A stretch of 64,000 nucleotides of DNA, taken from positions 1 through 64,000 of the forward strand of contig QFNI01000017.1 in the NCBI GenBank assembly GCA_003240775.1. The letters run 5' to 3'. Positions 35,272-46,320 of this stretch are shown here, in pieces. Made by a program: the position numbers and the translations under genes. Below the pieces are notes generated by a model that worked only from the letters and a program-made list of their open reading frames with translations, was not told the DNA's origin and made no database searches. This stretch comes from Mesorhizobium amorphae (GTDB taxonomy: Bacteria > Pseudomonadota > Alphaproteobacteria > Rhizobiales > Rhizobiaceae). Every line of letters starts with the position of its first letter. Within the stretch, counting starts at the first letter, position 1.

Positions 35272-36368
35272 ACGCTTCCACGCGCGGCGCGGCCATCGAA
35301 ATCCGCGACGTTTCCAAATCCTATGGCGGGTTCCGGGCGCTCGACGGCGTCTCGCTCGACGTCTTGCCCGGCGAGTTCATAACGCTGCTCGGTCCGTCCG
35401 GCTCGGGCAAGACCACGACGCTCAACGTCGTCGCGGGCTTCACCGAGGTCTCCCAAGGCACGCTCCGCGTCGGCGGCCAAAGCGTCGTCGGCGTGCCCGC
35501 CCACAAGCGCAACATCGGCGTGGTCTTCCAGCACTACGCGCTCTTCCCCCACATGACGGTGGGCAGAAACGTCGCCTATCCGCTTTCGCTGCGCGGGCAG
35601 GACCGCACGACCCGCGAGCGCCGCGTGGCCCAGGCGCTCGACATGGTGAAGATGCGCGACTTCGCCCACCGCTACCCTTCCGAGCTGTCGGGCGGCCAGC
35701 AGCAGCGCGTCGCGCTCGCGCGCGCCATCGTGTTCGACCCCCCGCTCCTTCTCATGGACGAGCCCTTGGGCGCGCTCGACAAGAAGCTGCGCGAATGGCT
35801 CCAGCTCGAGATCAAGCGCATCCACCGCGAGCTCGGCACCACCTTCGTCTATGTCACCCACGACCAGGAAGAAGCGCTGGTCCTGTCAGACCGCATCGCC
35901 GTGTTCAACAAGGGCCGCATCGAGCAGATCGGCACGGGCCGCGAACTCTACGACGAGCCCAGGACGCTGTTCGTCGGCCGCTTCATCGGCGATTCCACCG
36001 TGCTTCGCGGGGATGCCCGCAGCGATGCCTCGGGCACAGCGTTGACACTTGCCGGCGAAACCGTGGTCTCGCCCCGCCGCCTCGACGGGTCGGCCGCTCC
36101 CGTGATGCTGCTGCGCCCCGAAAAGCTCATGCTCCGTCGCCCCGGCCAAGGCGAAGGCCAGCGCCTGTCGGGCACGGTAGCGGAAGCCATCTATCTCGGC
36201 TCCGGCTCGAAATACGAGGTCCGCCTGCGTGACGGCTCGGCCGCCGTCGTCCGCTCGGGCCTTGCCGAAGAGAACTTCGCCATCGGCGACGCCGTGGAAC
36301 TCTGCTTCCGCGGCGAGGATGCCAAGCTCCTGCCGGACGACCGCTCCGCCGATGCCACGCTGACCTGA
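35268..36368 (+). CDS. Polyamine-type ABC transporter ATP-binding protein (PotA-like)
   Basis: 366 residues. Walker A (GPSGSGKTT), signature (LSGGQQQRVALARAI), Walker B (LLLMDEPLGALDKKL), then a TOBE-type C-terminal domain (RPEKLMLRR). GTG start at 35268 overlapping the permease stop. It completes the second Pot-type importer (SBP-B-C-A order, unlike the A-B-C-SBP order of the leftward system). Confidence 0.93.
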   Translation: MNASTRGAAIEIRDVSKSYGGFRALDGVSLDVLPGEFITLLGPSGSGKTTTLNVVAGFTEVSQGTLRVGGQSVVGVPAHKRNIGVVFQHYALFPHMTVGRNVAYPLSLRGQDRTTRERRVAQALDMVKMRDFAHRYPSELSGGQQQRVALARAIVFDPPLLLMDEPLGALDKKLREWLQLEIKRIHRELGTTFVYVTHDQEEALVLSDRIAVFNKGRIEQIGTGRELYDEPRTLFVGRFIGDSTVLRGDARSDASGTALTLAGETVVSPRRLDGSAAPVMLLRPEKLMLRRPGQGEGQRLSGTVAEAIYLGSGSKYEVRLRDGSAAVVRSGLAEENFAIGDAVELCFRGEDAKLLPDDRSADATLT

Positions 36369-36383
36369 CGAAAGCCCCACACG

Positions 36384-37769
36384 ATGCAAGCCCAGCGCAA
36401 CGGCGACATCTCGTTCTGGTATGCCGATATCGGCGGCCTGCCCAAGCCCCGCGCCCCTTTGCCGGGCGACCTGGAGGTGGACGTGGCGATCGTGGGTGCG
36501 GGCTATACCGGCCTTTGGACGGCCTACTACCTCAAGCAGGCCAAGCCCTCGCTGCGCATCGCCATCCTCGAGCGCGAATGGGCGGGGTTCGGCGCCTCGG
36601 GCCGCAACGGCGGCTGGCTGTCGGGCGGCTTCGGCTGGTCGCGCGAGCGCTACCTCAAGACCTCCTCGCGCCAGGGCGTGCGCGACATGCAGCAGGCCAT
36701 GGCCGGCACCGTGAACGAGGTGATCCGCGTGGCCGAGCTCGAGGGCATCGACGCCGACATCTGGCGCACCGGCAATTTGACCGTTGCCACCAACAAGCCC
36801 CAGCTCGACCGCGCGCGGCAGGAATATGCCGAAATCCGGGAATGGGACTTCGACCCCGCCCGCATCGAATGGCTGGACGCTGCCGAGACCAAGCGGCGCA
36901 TCGACGTCAAGAACGCGCTCGGTGCCTATGTGGTCAACGGCCAGGCCCGCGTGCAGCCCGCAAAGCTCGTGCAGGGCCTGGCCAAGGCCGTGGAGCGCCT
37001 GGGTGTCGCGATCTATGAGCAAACCGCGGTGACCGACATCGCGCCGGGCGTCGTGTCCACCGCGCGCGGCACCGTGCGCGGGGAAACCATCATCCGCGCC
37101 ACCGAGGGCTTCACCGCCGGCATCCCCGGCGAGGAGCGCACCTGGCTGGCGCTCAACAGCGCCCAGATCGTCACCGAGCCCTTGTCCGACGCGCTCTGGG
37201 CCAAGATCGGCTGGGAAGGCCGTGAGCTGTTGGGCGATACCGCCCATACCTATTGCTACGCCCAGCGCACGCGGGAAGGCCGCATCACCATGGGCGGCCG
37301 CGGCGTGCCCTATCGCTTCGGCTCACGCACCGACGTGAACGGCAAGACGCAAGAAGCGACGATCCAGAGCCTGCACGCGATCCTCACCCGCCTGCTTCCC
37401 CAGGCCGCCCACCTGCGCATCGACCACGCCTGGTGCGGCGTGCTCGGCGTGCCGCGCGACTGGTGCACCACGGTCGGTCTCGACCCCAAGACCCGCATAG
37501 GCTGGGCGGGCGGCTATGTGGGCCTGGGCGTTTCCTCGTCCAACCTGTCGGGCCGCACGCTGACGGATCTCGTGCTCGGCCAAGACACCCCGCTCGTGCG
37601 CCTGCCCTGGGTCAACCGCCGTGTGCGCCCCTGGGAGCCCGAGCCGTTCCGCTGGATGGGGGTGCACGCCATGTACCGCCTCTACCGCATCGCAGACGGC
37701 CGCGAGGAACGCGGCCTCCCCCATTCCTCGAAGCTCGCCGCCTTCGCCGACCGCCTCACCGGCCACTGA
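36384..37769 (+). CDS. FAD-dependent amine/amino acid oxidase (PuuB/DadA-like)
   Basis: 461 residues of the DAO family. N-terminal FAD-binding motif VAIVGAGYTGLWTAYY, then GFGASGRNGGWLSGGFGWSRE typical of gamma-glutamylputrescine oxidase-like proteins, and a C-terminal WAGGYVGLGVSSSNLSGRTL cofactor-closing segment. It would oxidise an amine or N-substituted amino acid to aldehyde plus ammonia with release of peroxide. Lying 15 bases after the ATPase gene, it most likely acts on the imported polyamine or a derivative. Confidence 0.9.
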   Translation: MQAQRNGDISFWYADIGGLPKPRAPLPGDLEVDVAIVGAGYTGLWTAYYLKQAKPSLRIAILEREWAGFGASGRNGGWLSGGFGWSRERYLKTSSRQGVRDMQQAMAGTVNEVIRVAELEGIDADIWRTGNLTVATNKPQLDRARQEYAEIREWDFDPARIEWLDAAETKRRIDVKNALGAYVVNGQARVQPAKLVQGLAKAVERLGVAIYEQTAVTDIAPGVVSTARGTVRGETIIRATEGFTAGIPGEERTWLALNSAQIVTEPLSDALWAKIGWEGRELLGDTAHTYCYAQRTREGRITMGGRGVPYRFGSRTDVNGKTQEATIQSLHAILTRLLPQAAHLRIDHAWCGVLGVPRDWCTTVGLDPKTRIGWAGGYVGLGVSSSNLSGRTLTDLVLGQDTPLVRLPWVNRRVRPWEPEPFRWMGVHAMYRLYRIADGREERGLPHSSKLAAFADRLTGH

Positions 37770-37779
37770 AAGCATTTCC

Positions 37780-38139
37780 ATGATCGACCTCGAAACCTTC
37801 AAGGCCCTGGCCGGAACCGAACTCGGCCCCTGGGCGCCCAAGCCGACTTCGGTGGAAGGTGACCAGCAGGAAGCGTCACGCTCGCTCTGGAGTTCGGCGG
37901 ATGGCGCGCTCGACGTCGGCGTGTGGGAATGTACGCCCGGCCGCTTCACCGCCGATCGCTCGGCCAGCACCGAGCTTTGCCACATCATCAGCGGCGTGGC
38001 CGAACTGCGCCGCCACGACGGCGACGTGCGCGAGCTGCGCGCGGGCGACCTGCTCGTGCTTCCCCGCGGCTGGCGCGGCGAATGGGTGATCCGCGAGCAG
38101 CTGCGCAAGCTTTATGTGATGCAGAGCGACCCGCGGTAG
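37780..38139 (+). CDS. Cupin domain protein
   Basis: 119 residues, single cupin barrel (DUF861-like) with ELCHIISGVAELRRHDGDVR and LRAGDLLVLPRGWRGEW. Such small proteins are often found beside FAD oxidases of polyamine and opine loci. ATG at 37780, 10 bases after the oxidase stop. It may be an enzyme or a binding protein; the sequence does not decide. Confidence 0.87.
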   Translation: MIDLETFKALAGTELGPWAPKPTSVEGDQQEASRSLWSSADGALDVGVWECTPGRFTADRSASTELCHIISGVAELRRHDGDVRELRAGDLLVLPRGWRGEWVIREQLRKLYVMQSDPR

Positions 38140-38143
38140 CGCC

Positions 38144-38167
38144 CCCGCCTCGCTGCGGGCTCTTTCT
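38144..38167 (+). terminator. Weak hairpin terminator after the cupin gene
   Basis: CCCGC-CTCGCT-GCGGG followed by CTCTTTCT between the convergent cupin and pcaF genes. The stem is short and the T tract interrupted, so confidence is limited. Confidence 0.4.
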
Positions 38168-38175
38168 CGGGCGCT

Positions 38176-39378
<1,203 letters not shown>

Positions 39379-39380
39379 TC

Positions 39381-40055
39381 TCAGAACTCCGGTGCGACGA
39401 GGTCGGCTACGGTACCCTCGGAAACAAGCTCCGCGCCCGTCACGGCCTGGAGGTCGTCGAGCGAGAGCGCGGGCAGCTTTTCGCGCAGCACGAAGCGCCT
39501 GTCCACGATGTCGATCACGGCGAGGCTCGAATAGATGCGCGTGACGCAGGCGACGCCCGTGAGCGGCAGCGTGCAGCGCTTCACGAGCTTGGGCCGCCCG
39601 TCCTTGGTCACGTGGTCGGTGATCACGGCAACGCGCTTTGCGCCATGCACGAGGTCCATCGCGCCGCCGACCGCGGGCACGCCCTTGGGGCCGGTCGACC
39701 AGTTCGCCAAGTCCCCGGTCTCAGCCACCTCGTAGGCGCCGAGGATCGCCACGTCGAGATGGCCGCCGCGCACCATGGCGAAGCTGTCGGCGTGGTGGAA
39801 GAAGGCTGCGCCCGGCTTCAGCGTCACCGCCTTCTTGCCGGCATTGATGAGGTCCCAGTCCTCTTCGCCGGCGGGCGGGGCCTCGCCGAAGCCGAGGATG
39901 CCGTTTTCGGTGTGGAACACGGCCTCGCGCCCCGGCGGCTGGAACTTCGCGACCATCTCGGGAAAGCCGATGCCGAGGTTCACCACCGCGCCGTCTGCGA
40001 TGTCCTGCGCCGCGCGCCAGGCGATCTGGGCGTTGGAAAGCTTGGGCGCGCTCAT
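39381..40055 (-). CDS. pcaJ: 3-oxoadipate CoA-transferase subunit B
   Basis: 224 residues, beta subunit of the succinyl-CoA:3-oxoadipate CoA-transferase. The catalytic glutamate is E50 in FHTENGILGFG; the segment NLGIGFPEMVAKF and the HADSFAMVRGGHLDVAILGA stretch are family standards. ATG at 40055 overlaps the pcaI stop by 4 bases, so the subunits are made in step. Confidence 0.95.
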   Translation of the reverse strand: MSAPKLSNAQIAWRAAQDIADGAVVNLGIGFPEMVAKFQPPGREAVFHTENGILGFGEAPPAGEEDWDLINAGKKAVTLKPGAAFFHHADSFAMVRGGHLDVAILGAYEVAETGDLANWSTGPKGVPAVGGAMDLVHGAKRVAVITDHVTKDGRPKLVKRCTLPLTGVACVTRIYSSLAVIDIVDRRFVLREKLPALSLDDLQAVTGAELVSEGTVADLVAPEF

Positions 40056-40789
40056 GCCGAGGCCTCCTCGCCATAGGCCACATCGCTGCGGATCAGCACC
40101 TCTTCCTGCCGGGGCTCGGGCACCTCCACGATGCGGTCCACGAAAAGGCTCGGGGTCGTCACATGCTCGGGGTCGATCGCGCCGGGCTCGACGATGCGGC
40201 TCGCCTGCACGATCGTGAGTGCTGCGGCCGTCGCCATCAGGGGCGAGAAGTTGCGCGCGGCCTTGCGGTAGGTGCAGTTGCCGTGGCGGTCGGCAAGCTC
40301 CGCCTTGATCAGCGCCACGTCGGCCTTGAGCCAGCGCTCCTGCACATAGGACCGCCCCTCGAACTCCGCCACCGGCTTGCCCTCGGCGAGGTCGGTGCCG
40401 AAGCTCGTCGGCGTGTAGAAGGCAGGAATGCCCGCGCCGCCCGCGCGGATGCGCTCGGCGAGCGTGCCCTGCGGCACGAGCTCCAGCTCGATCAGGCCGG
40501 CCAGATACTTCTCGGTGAAGGCGCGCGGATCGGACGAGCGCGGAAACGAGCACACCATCTTCTTCACCATGCCTTCGTCGATCATGGCGGCGATGCCGAT
40601 GCGGCCGTTGCCGGCATTGTTGTTGATGACGGTGAGGTTCGACGGGCTGCCCGTGGCGCGGAAGCGGTCGATCAGCGCGTGGATCAGCTCGATCGGCGCG
40701 CCGGCCCCGCCGAAGCCGCCGATCATCACGCGGGCGCCGTCGGGAATGTCGGCCACGGCGGAAGCGAGGTCGGAAACGGACTTGTCCAA
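40052..40789 (-). CDS. pcaI: 3-oxoadipate CoA-transferase subunit A
   Basis: 245 residues, alpha subunit with the CoA-binding GGFGGAGAPIELIHAL glycine loop, NNNAGNG and the GGAGIPAFYTPTSFGTD segment. It activates 3-oxoadipate using succinyl-CoA. Start ATG at 40789 with GGGAGGAG upstream. First gene of the leftward pcaIJF operon, divergent from pcaR. Maleylacetate reductase at 52921 supplies the same 3-oxoadipate, so this operon serves as the lower pathway for the aromatic cluster. Confidence 0.94.
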   Translation of the reverse strand: MDKSVSDLASAVADIPDGARVMIGGFGGAGAPIELIHALIDRFRATGSPSNLTVINNNAGNGRIGIAAMIDEGMVKKMVCSFPRSSDPRAFTEKYLAGLIELELVPQGTLAERIRAGGAGIPAFYTPTSFGTDLAEGKPVAEFEGRSYVQERWLKADVALIKAELADRHGNCTYRKAARNFSPLMATAAALTIVQASRIVEPGAIDPEHVTTPSLFVDRIVEVPEPRQEEVLIRSDVAYGEEASA

Positions 40790-40855
40790 AGGCTCCTCCC
40801 AGAATGCGATGGAGCGGAATTAGAAGCGGGGCGCCCTTGCCCGCAAGCCACAACA

Positions 40856-40887
40856 TGCGATAAATGAACTTTGTTCGATTATCGCAC
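40856..40887. promoter_or_regulatory. PcaR operator between pcaI and pcaR
   Basis: A 31-base dyad: TGCGATAA-N15-TTATCGCA, with an inner GAAC-TTT-GTTC pair sharing the same centre (40871). Its right half, GTTCGATTATCGCAC at 40873-40887, matches the 15-base PcaR motif I recall from Pseudomonas putida (GTTCGATAATCGCAC) at 14 of 15 positions. It ends 5 bases before the pcaR start codon and lies about 67 bases upstream of pcaI. Confidence 0.7.
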
Positions 40888-40892
40888 GAAAC

Positions 40893-41654
40893 ATGACCGA
40901 GCCTCGTGATTTGATGGGCGGCCTCGCCAAGGGCTTGGCCGTCATCGAAAGCTTCTCCGCCGACCATCCCCGCCAGGCGATCGCCCAAGTCGCCGCGCGC
41001 ACGGGGCTCGACCGCGCGACCGCGCGCCGCTGCCTCTTGACCCTCGCCGAGCACGGCTACGCCGATTACGATGGCAAGTTCTTCACGCTGACCCCTCGCG
41101 TGCTGCGGCTCGGCACGGGATGCCTAGCTGCCATGCCGCTGCCGCTGATCGCCCAGCCGCTGCTCGACAGGCTGTCCGACGAACTCGGCGAAAGCTCGTC
41201 GGTCTCGATCCTCGACGGGTCCGAGATCGTCTATGTCGCGCGCGCGGCCCAGCGGAAGGTGATGTCGATAGCGCTGATGCCGGGTTCGCGCCTGCCCGCC
41301 TTCTGCACCTCCATGGGGCGTGTGATGCTGGCGGCCCTTTCTGAGGCCGAACGGCGTGAGGCTCTCGAAGCGGCCCCCCTTCTTCCCCGCACGCCCCATA
41401 CCCTGACCGACCCGCAAGGCGTGCTTGAGGAGTTGGGCCGCGTTCGCACGCAGGGCTTTGCGCTGATCGACGGCGAAGTGGAGGTGGGCCTGCGCTCCAT
41501 CGCCGTGCCCGTGCTCGACGCGCGGGGCCGCACGGTCGCAGCCCTCAACACCGGCATGGCGGCGGTTGCCGCCGAAACCATGGAAGCGATGCGGGCCCGG
41601 TGCCTGCCCGCACTTCTGGCCGTGCAGGCCGAGTTGCGATCCGTGCTCCGATAG
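40893..41654 (+). CDS. pcaR: IclR-type beta-ketoadipate pathway regulator
   Basis: 253 residues: IclR winged helix (about 8-70, GGLAKGLAVIESFSADHPRQ, ARTGLDRATARRCLLTL) and effector domain (ESSSVSILDGSEIVYVAR, AFCTSMGRVMLA). PcaR proteins activate pcaIJ/pcaF with 3-oxoadipate as inducer. The ATG at 40893 has no ribosome site and the operator ends only 5 bases before it, so translation may be leaderless or start later. Divergence from pcaI supports the assignment. Confidence 0.9.
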   Translation: MTEPRDLMGGLAKGLAVIESFSADHPRQAIAQVAARTGLDRATARRCLLTLAEHGYADYDGKFFTLTPRVLRLGTGCLAAMPLPLIAQPLLDRLSDELGESSSVSILDGSEIVYVARAAQRKVMSIALMPGSRLPAFCTSMGRVMLAALSEAERREALEAAPLLPRTPHTLTDPQGVLEELGRVRTQGFALIDGEVEVGLRSIAVPVLDARGRTVAALNTGMAAVAAETMEAMRARCLPALLAVQAELRSVLR

Positions 41655-41665
41655 TGCCGCCGCTT

Positions 41666-41687
41666 CATAGCAATCCGTCATGCTATG
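41666..41687. promoter_or_regulatory. Candidate LysR-type operator upstream of the SDR operon
   Basis: Perfect 7-base inverted repeat CATAGCA-N8-TGCTATG, 61 bases upstream of the SDR start. The same half-sites (ATAGC/GCTAT) recur at the start codons of the LysR genes at 61487-62473 and, in weaker form, 51031-51981, pointing to regulation by one of these proteins. Confidence 0.5.
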
Positions 41688-41748
41688 GACGAAAGAAATT
41701 ATTTCCGGCGACGGTCTTCCTGCTACCTTCCGATGCGGGAGGAATGAA

Positions 41749-42558
41749 ATGGCATCGTTGCAATCCATGTTCGACGTGGGCGCGAAGTCCGTGATCGTGA
41801 CGGGCGGAGCCAGCGGCATCGGGCGCGCCTATGCGGAGGTGATGGCCGAGCACGGCGCGCGCGTCTGCATCTTCGATCTTGACCCCCAGGGCCTCGACGC
41901 CACGGTCGAGGCCATCGGCGGCGAGTGCTGGGGCCAGGTGGTCGATGTCGCCGACCGCTCCGCCATGGCGCAGGCCTTCGACCGCGTGGCCGAGCGCCAC
42001 GGGCGCATCGACGTGGTGTTCGCCAATGCGGGCATCGATGCCGGGCCCGGCTTCCTGTCCACCACGGGCGAGCGCATCGCGGACGGCGCCATCGACGTGC
42101 TCGACGACCATCACTGGGACCTCGTGATCGCCGTCAACCTGTCGTCGGTCTTCACCACGGTGAAGCATGCGGCGCGCCACATGAAGGCAACGGGTGGCGG
42201 GCGCATCATCGTCACCTCGTCCATCGCCGGCCAGATCAACGAGGCGATCGTGGGCACGCCTTACATGCCCGCCAAGGCGGGCGTCGACCACTTCGTGCGC
42301 CAGATGGCGATGGAGCTCGGCCAGTTCGGCATCCTCGTCAACTGCATCTCGCCAGGCCCCTTCATGACCAACATCGCGGGCGGGCGCCTCAAGATCCCCG
42401 CCGACCGCAAGGCCTTCGAAAGCCAGTCGCTGATCGGCCGCATCGGCGACACCGAGGACATCAAGGGCATGGCGCTGTTTCTCGCCTCGCCCTGCTCCTC
42501 CTACGTCACCGGCGCGCAGCTCGTGATCGACGGCGGCTCCATGCATCGCATCAAGTAG
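41749..42558 (+). CDS. SDR family NAD(P)-dependent oxidoreductase
   Basis: 269 residues, classical short-chain dehydrogenase: cofactor loop TGGASGIG (18-25), NAG motif (92-95 region), catalytic S158, Y172 and K176 (TSSIAGQ, PYMPAKAG). D43 after the second strand favours NAD(H). ATG at 41749 with GGAGG 7 bases upstream. First gene of the rightward aromatic-catabolic operon; likely oxidises an alcohol or dihydrodiol side product of the imported compound, but the substrate is unknown. Confidence 0.9.
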   Translation: MASLQSMFDVGAKSVIVTGGASGIGRAYAEVMAEHGARVCIFDLDPQGLDATVEAIGGECWGQVVDVADRSAMAQAFDRVAERHGRIDVVFANAGIDAGPGFLSTTGERIADGAIDVLDDHHWDLVIAVNLSSVFTTVKHAARHMKATGGGRIIVTSSIAGQINEAIVGTPYMPAKAGVDHFVRQMAMELGQFGILVNCISPGPFMTNIAGGRLKIPADRKAFESQSLIGRIGDTEDIKGMALFLASPCSSYVTGAQLVIDGGSMHRIK

Positions 42559-42633
42559 CAGGCGCTCTTCGCATCCCGGGAGGAGCCGGGCGCGAGCGGC
42601 CAGAACCGAGACGTAAACCGAGGGAGGAGACCC

Positions 42634-43932
42634 ATGGAAAACAGGATTCGCTGGATGGCGCCGTCGCGGCGCAGCGTGCTCAAGGGCATCGGTGCAGGGC
42701 TGACCGCATCTGCGCTCGGCGCGCCGATGGTTGCCCGCGCGCAGGCCGCCGGCACCATCAAGATCGGCTTCATCACGCCTGCCACGGGGCCGCTCGCCTT
42801 GTTCGGCGAGACCGACGGCTGGGCGGCCGAAAAGGTGCACGAGATCCTGAAGGACGGGCTCGAAACCCAGGCCGGCCGCTACAATGTCGAGATACTGGTG
42901 CGCGACGGCCAGTCCGACCCCAACCGCACGGCCGAAGTGGCGGGCGATCTCATCCTCAACGAGGAGGTGCATCTCCTGCTGCCCGCCTCCACCACGGACA
43001 CGGTGAGCCCCTCGGCCGACCAGGCCGAGCTCTACGAGTGCCCCTGCATCTCGTCGGGCGCGCCCTGGCAGGCGGTGATCTTCCCGCGCGGCGGCCAGGA
43101 CAAGCCCTTCGAGTGGACCTACCACTTCTTCTGGGGCCTGGACGAGGCGCTCAACACCTTCGTCGGCCTGTGGAACTCGGTCGAGACCAACCGCAAGGTC
43201 GGCATGCTGTTTCCGCAGAACGCCGACGGCGAGACCTGGGGCAACCGCGACTACGGCCTGCCTGTGCCCACCGAGAAGGCCGGCTACACGATCACTGTGC
43301 CGGGCTACTTCCAGCCGCGCACCAACGATTACTCGGCCCAGATCAGCGCCTTCAAGGCGGCGGGCTGCGACATCATCGGCGGCATCACCTACCCCGACGA
43401 CTTCAAGACCTTCGTGAACCAGTGCGCCCAGCAGAACTACCGCCCCAAGGTGATGACGGTGGCAGCCGCCCTGCTCTTCCCCTCCGGCATCGGCGCGCTC
43501 GGGCCGCTGGGCGACGGCATGTCGTCGGAGGTCTGGTGGACGCCAGCCTTCCCCTTCAAGTCCACGCTGACCGGCCAGGTGAGCCGCGACATCGCGAGCC
43601 AGTGGGAAAGCGAGACCAAGAAGCAGTGGACCCAGCCGCTGGGCTACAGCCACGCGCTCTGGGAAGTGGCGCTCGACGTGCTCAAGCGCTCCACAGACCC
43701 GCTCGACCGGGCGGCCAACCGCGACGCCATCAAGGCCACCAAGCTCGACACGCTGATCGGCAAAGTGGACTTCTCGGCCGGGCCCCACCCCAACGTCTCC
43801 ACCACGCCGATCTTCGGCGGGCAGTGGGTGAAGGGCGAGACTTGGCCCTACGATCTCAAGATCGTCGACAACACCGTCAACAAGCTCTTCGAGCCCGAGC
43901 AGAAGATGAAGCTTCTGCCCTGGTCGGCGTGA
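42634..43932 (+). CDS. Liv-type ABC transporter substrate-binding protein (Tat-type signal)
   Basis: 432 residues. A twin-arginine signal (SRRSVLKG at 11-18) and cleavage near ARA-QAA suggest export folded through Tat. Peripla_BP_6 marks: IKIGFITPATGPLALFGE, VRDGQSDPNRTAEVAGDL and the segment TYHFFWGLDEALNTF. It resembles the binding protein at 54011 far more than the one at 13181 (shared FFWGL, SDPNR/SNPNR, PFKS(T/S)LTG). Given the catabolic genes downstream, an aromatic acid or phenolic compound is a likely ligand. Confidence 0.92.
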   Translation: MENRIRWMAPSRRSVLKGIGAGLTASALGAPMVARAQAAGTIKIGFITPATGPLALFGETDGWAAEKVHEILKDGLETQAGRYNVEILVRDGQSDPNRTAEVAGDLILNEEVHLLLPASTTDTVSPSADQAELYECPCISSGAPWQAVIFPRGGQDKPFEWTYHFFWGLDEALNTFVGLWNSVETNRKVGMLFPQNADGETWGNRDYGLPVPTEKAGYTITVPGYFQPRTNDYSAQISAFKAAGCDIIGGITYPDDFKTFVNQCAQQNYRPKVMTVAAALLFPSGIGALGPLGDGMSSEVWWTPAFPFKSTLTGQVSRDIASQWESETKKQWTQPLGYSHALWEVALDVLKRSTDPLDRAANRDAIKATKLDTLIGKVDFSAGPHPNVSTTPIFGGQWVKGETWPYDLKIVDNTVNKLFEPEQKMKLLPWSA

Positions 43933-43947
43933 GTGATGTTCTCGACC

Positions 43948-43996
43948 GGGCGGGCCTGCGGGCCCGCCCACCCGAAGCCGCCGGGCCTGGCCCGGC
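43948..43996 (+). other. Two GC-rich hairpins after binding-protein gene
   Basis: GGGCGGGCC-TGCG-GGCCCGCCC (43948-43969) and GCCGGGCC-T-GGCCCGGC (43980-43996) lie between the binding protein and LivG genes. No T tract; probably mRNA stabilisers or attenuators that favour binding-protein expression, like the one at 14379. Confidence 0.5.
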
Positions 43997-44018
43997 ACCT
44001 CAACCTATCCGGGGAAGC

Positions 44019-44746
<728 letters not shown>

Positions 44747-44750
<4 letters not shown>

Positions 44751-45472
44751 GCGCGCTCCTGTCCACCCACGGGCTTGTCGCCCGCTACGGCGACTTCCAG
44801 GCCCTTTACGGCATCGACTTCTCGATCGGGGAAGGCGAAGTCGTCTCGCTGATCGGCGCCAACGGCGCGGGCAAGTCGACACTGCTCAAATCCATCATGG
44901 GACTGATCCGTGTCGCGCCCGAGATGGTGAAGCTTGACGGCCGCCCGATGGGCGGCGCACGGCCCAACCGCATGGTGGCCGAAGGTGTCGCCATCGTGCC
45001 CGAAGGCCGCCGCCTCTTCGCCGGCATGAGCGTGCTCGACAATCTGCGCGTGGCGATCGACCATGCCGCCAAGCCGCGCGCCGAGGGCTGGACGCTGGAG
45101 CGCGTCTTTGCGCTCTTTCCGATCCTCAGCGAGAAGCGTGGGGTGCCCGTGGAATCGCTTTCGGGCGGCCAGCAGCAGATGGTGGCCATCGGCCGCGCGC
45201 TGCTCAACCAGCCCCGCCTCCTCCTGTGCGACGAGATCAGCCTGGGCCTCGCTCCAAAGGTGGTGCGCGAGATCTATGCGGCACTTCCCTCGATCAAGGC
45301 GAACGGCACGGCGATCGTGCTGGTGGAACAGGATGTGGGCCTCGCCCGCTCTGCCTCGGACCGCCTCTATTGCATGCTCGAAGGCCGCGTGAGCCTGACG
45401 GGCCGCTCGGCCGAGATCACGCGCGAGACCATCGGCGAAGCCTATTTCGGAGGCGCTCATGCAGTGGCTTGA
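44747..45472 (+). CDS. Liv-type ABC transporter ATP-binding protein (LivF-like)
   Basis: 241 residues: Walker A GANGAGKST, signature LSGGQQQMVAIGRALL, Walker B LLLCDEISLGLAP and switch VLVEQDV. GTG start at 44747 in a 4-base overlap with the LivG stop; its own end overlaps the LivH gene by 14 bases. Confidence 0.93.
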
Positions 45473-46316
45473 CGGCCTCGTGCAAGGTGTCCTGCTCGGC
45501 GGGCTCTATGCGCAATACGCGCTCGGCATGGCCCTGATGTTCGGCGTCATGCGGATCGTCAACATCACCCATGGCGACCTGATGGTGCTTCTGGCGCTCA
45601 CCGGCATCAGCCTGGCGGCGAGCTACGGGCTCGGGGCATGGTCGGTGCTCGTGGTCTTGGTCGCGCTGGGCGCCATGGTCGGCTTCGTGCTTCAGCGCCT
45701 CGTGCTCAACCGCGTGGTGGGCGCCGATCCCCTGCCCTCGCTGATCGCCACCTTCGGCCTGTCGATCGCGCTGCAGAACGCCATGCTCCAGGTCTGGTCG
45801 GCCGACACGCGCTCGCTCGACGGCGGGCCGATCGTGCAGGCCTCCTTCCAGATCGGGCCGCTCTTCGTGGGCGTGCTTCCGGTGATCGTGCTCGCGACCG
45901 CGATCGTGCTCACGGGCGGGCTCGACGCCACGCTTCGCCTGTCCCGCTTCGGACGCGCCCTGCGCGCGGCCTCGGCAGACGTGGAGGCTGCGGCCCTGAC
46001 AGGTGTCGACCCCAAGCGCATCTATGCGGGCGCGACCGCGCTCGCCGTCGCGATCCTGGGCTTTGGCGCAGTGTTTCAGTCCATGCGCGCGACGGTTTCC
46101 CCAGCCGATGGCGCCTTCCAGCTGATCTACGCCTTCGAAGCCGTGATCATCGGCGGCATGGGCTCGATCTGGGGGGCGTTCCTGGGCGCCATGGTGCTCG
46201 GCATCAGCCAGTCCATCGGCTTCCGCATCGATCCGGGCTTCGGCATCCTGGCCGGGCACCTCGTCTTCCTCGCCATCCTCGCCCTGCGCCCGCAGGGCCT
46301 GCTCGGAAAGGCTTGA
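45459..46316 (+). CDS. Liv-type ABC transporter permease (LivH-like)
   Basis: 285 residues, about eight membrane segments, beginning MQWLDGLVQGVLLGGLYAQ and containing IVNITHGDLMVLLAL and EAVIIGGMGSIWGAFLGAM. Forms the channel with the LivM at 46321, which follows after 4 bases. Confidence 0.93.
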   Translation: MQWLDGLVQGVLLGGLYAQYALGMALMFGVMRIVNITHGDLMVLLALTGISLAASYGLGAWSVLVVLVALGAMVGFVLQRLVLNRVVGADPLPSLIATFGLSIALQNAMLQVWSADTRSLDGGPIVQASFQIGPLFVGVLPVIVLATAIVLTGGLDATLRLSRFGRALRAASADVEAAALTGVDPKRIYAGATALAVAILGFGAVFQSMRATVSPADGAFQLIYAFEAVIIGGMGSIWGAFLGAMVLGISQSIGFRIDPGFGILAGHLVFLAILALRPQGLLGKA

Positions 46317-46320
46317 GCCC

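Noticed and set aside
41683..43998. 771-codon open frame on the minus strand
   Set aside because: Antisense to the SDR and binding-protein genes, which carry clear family motifs.
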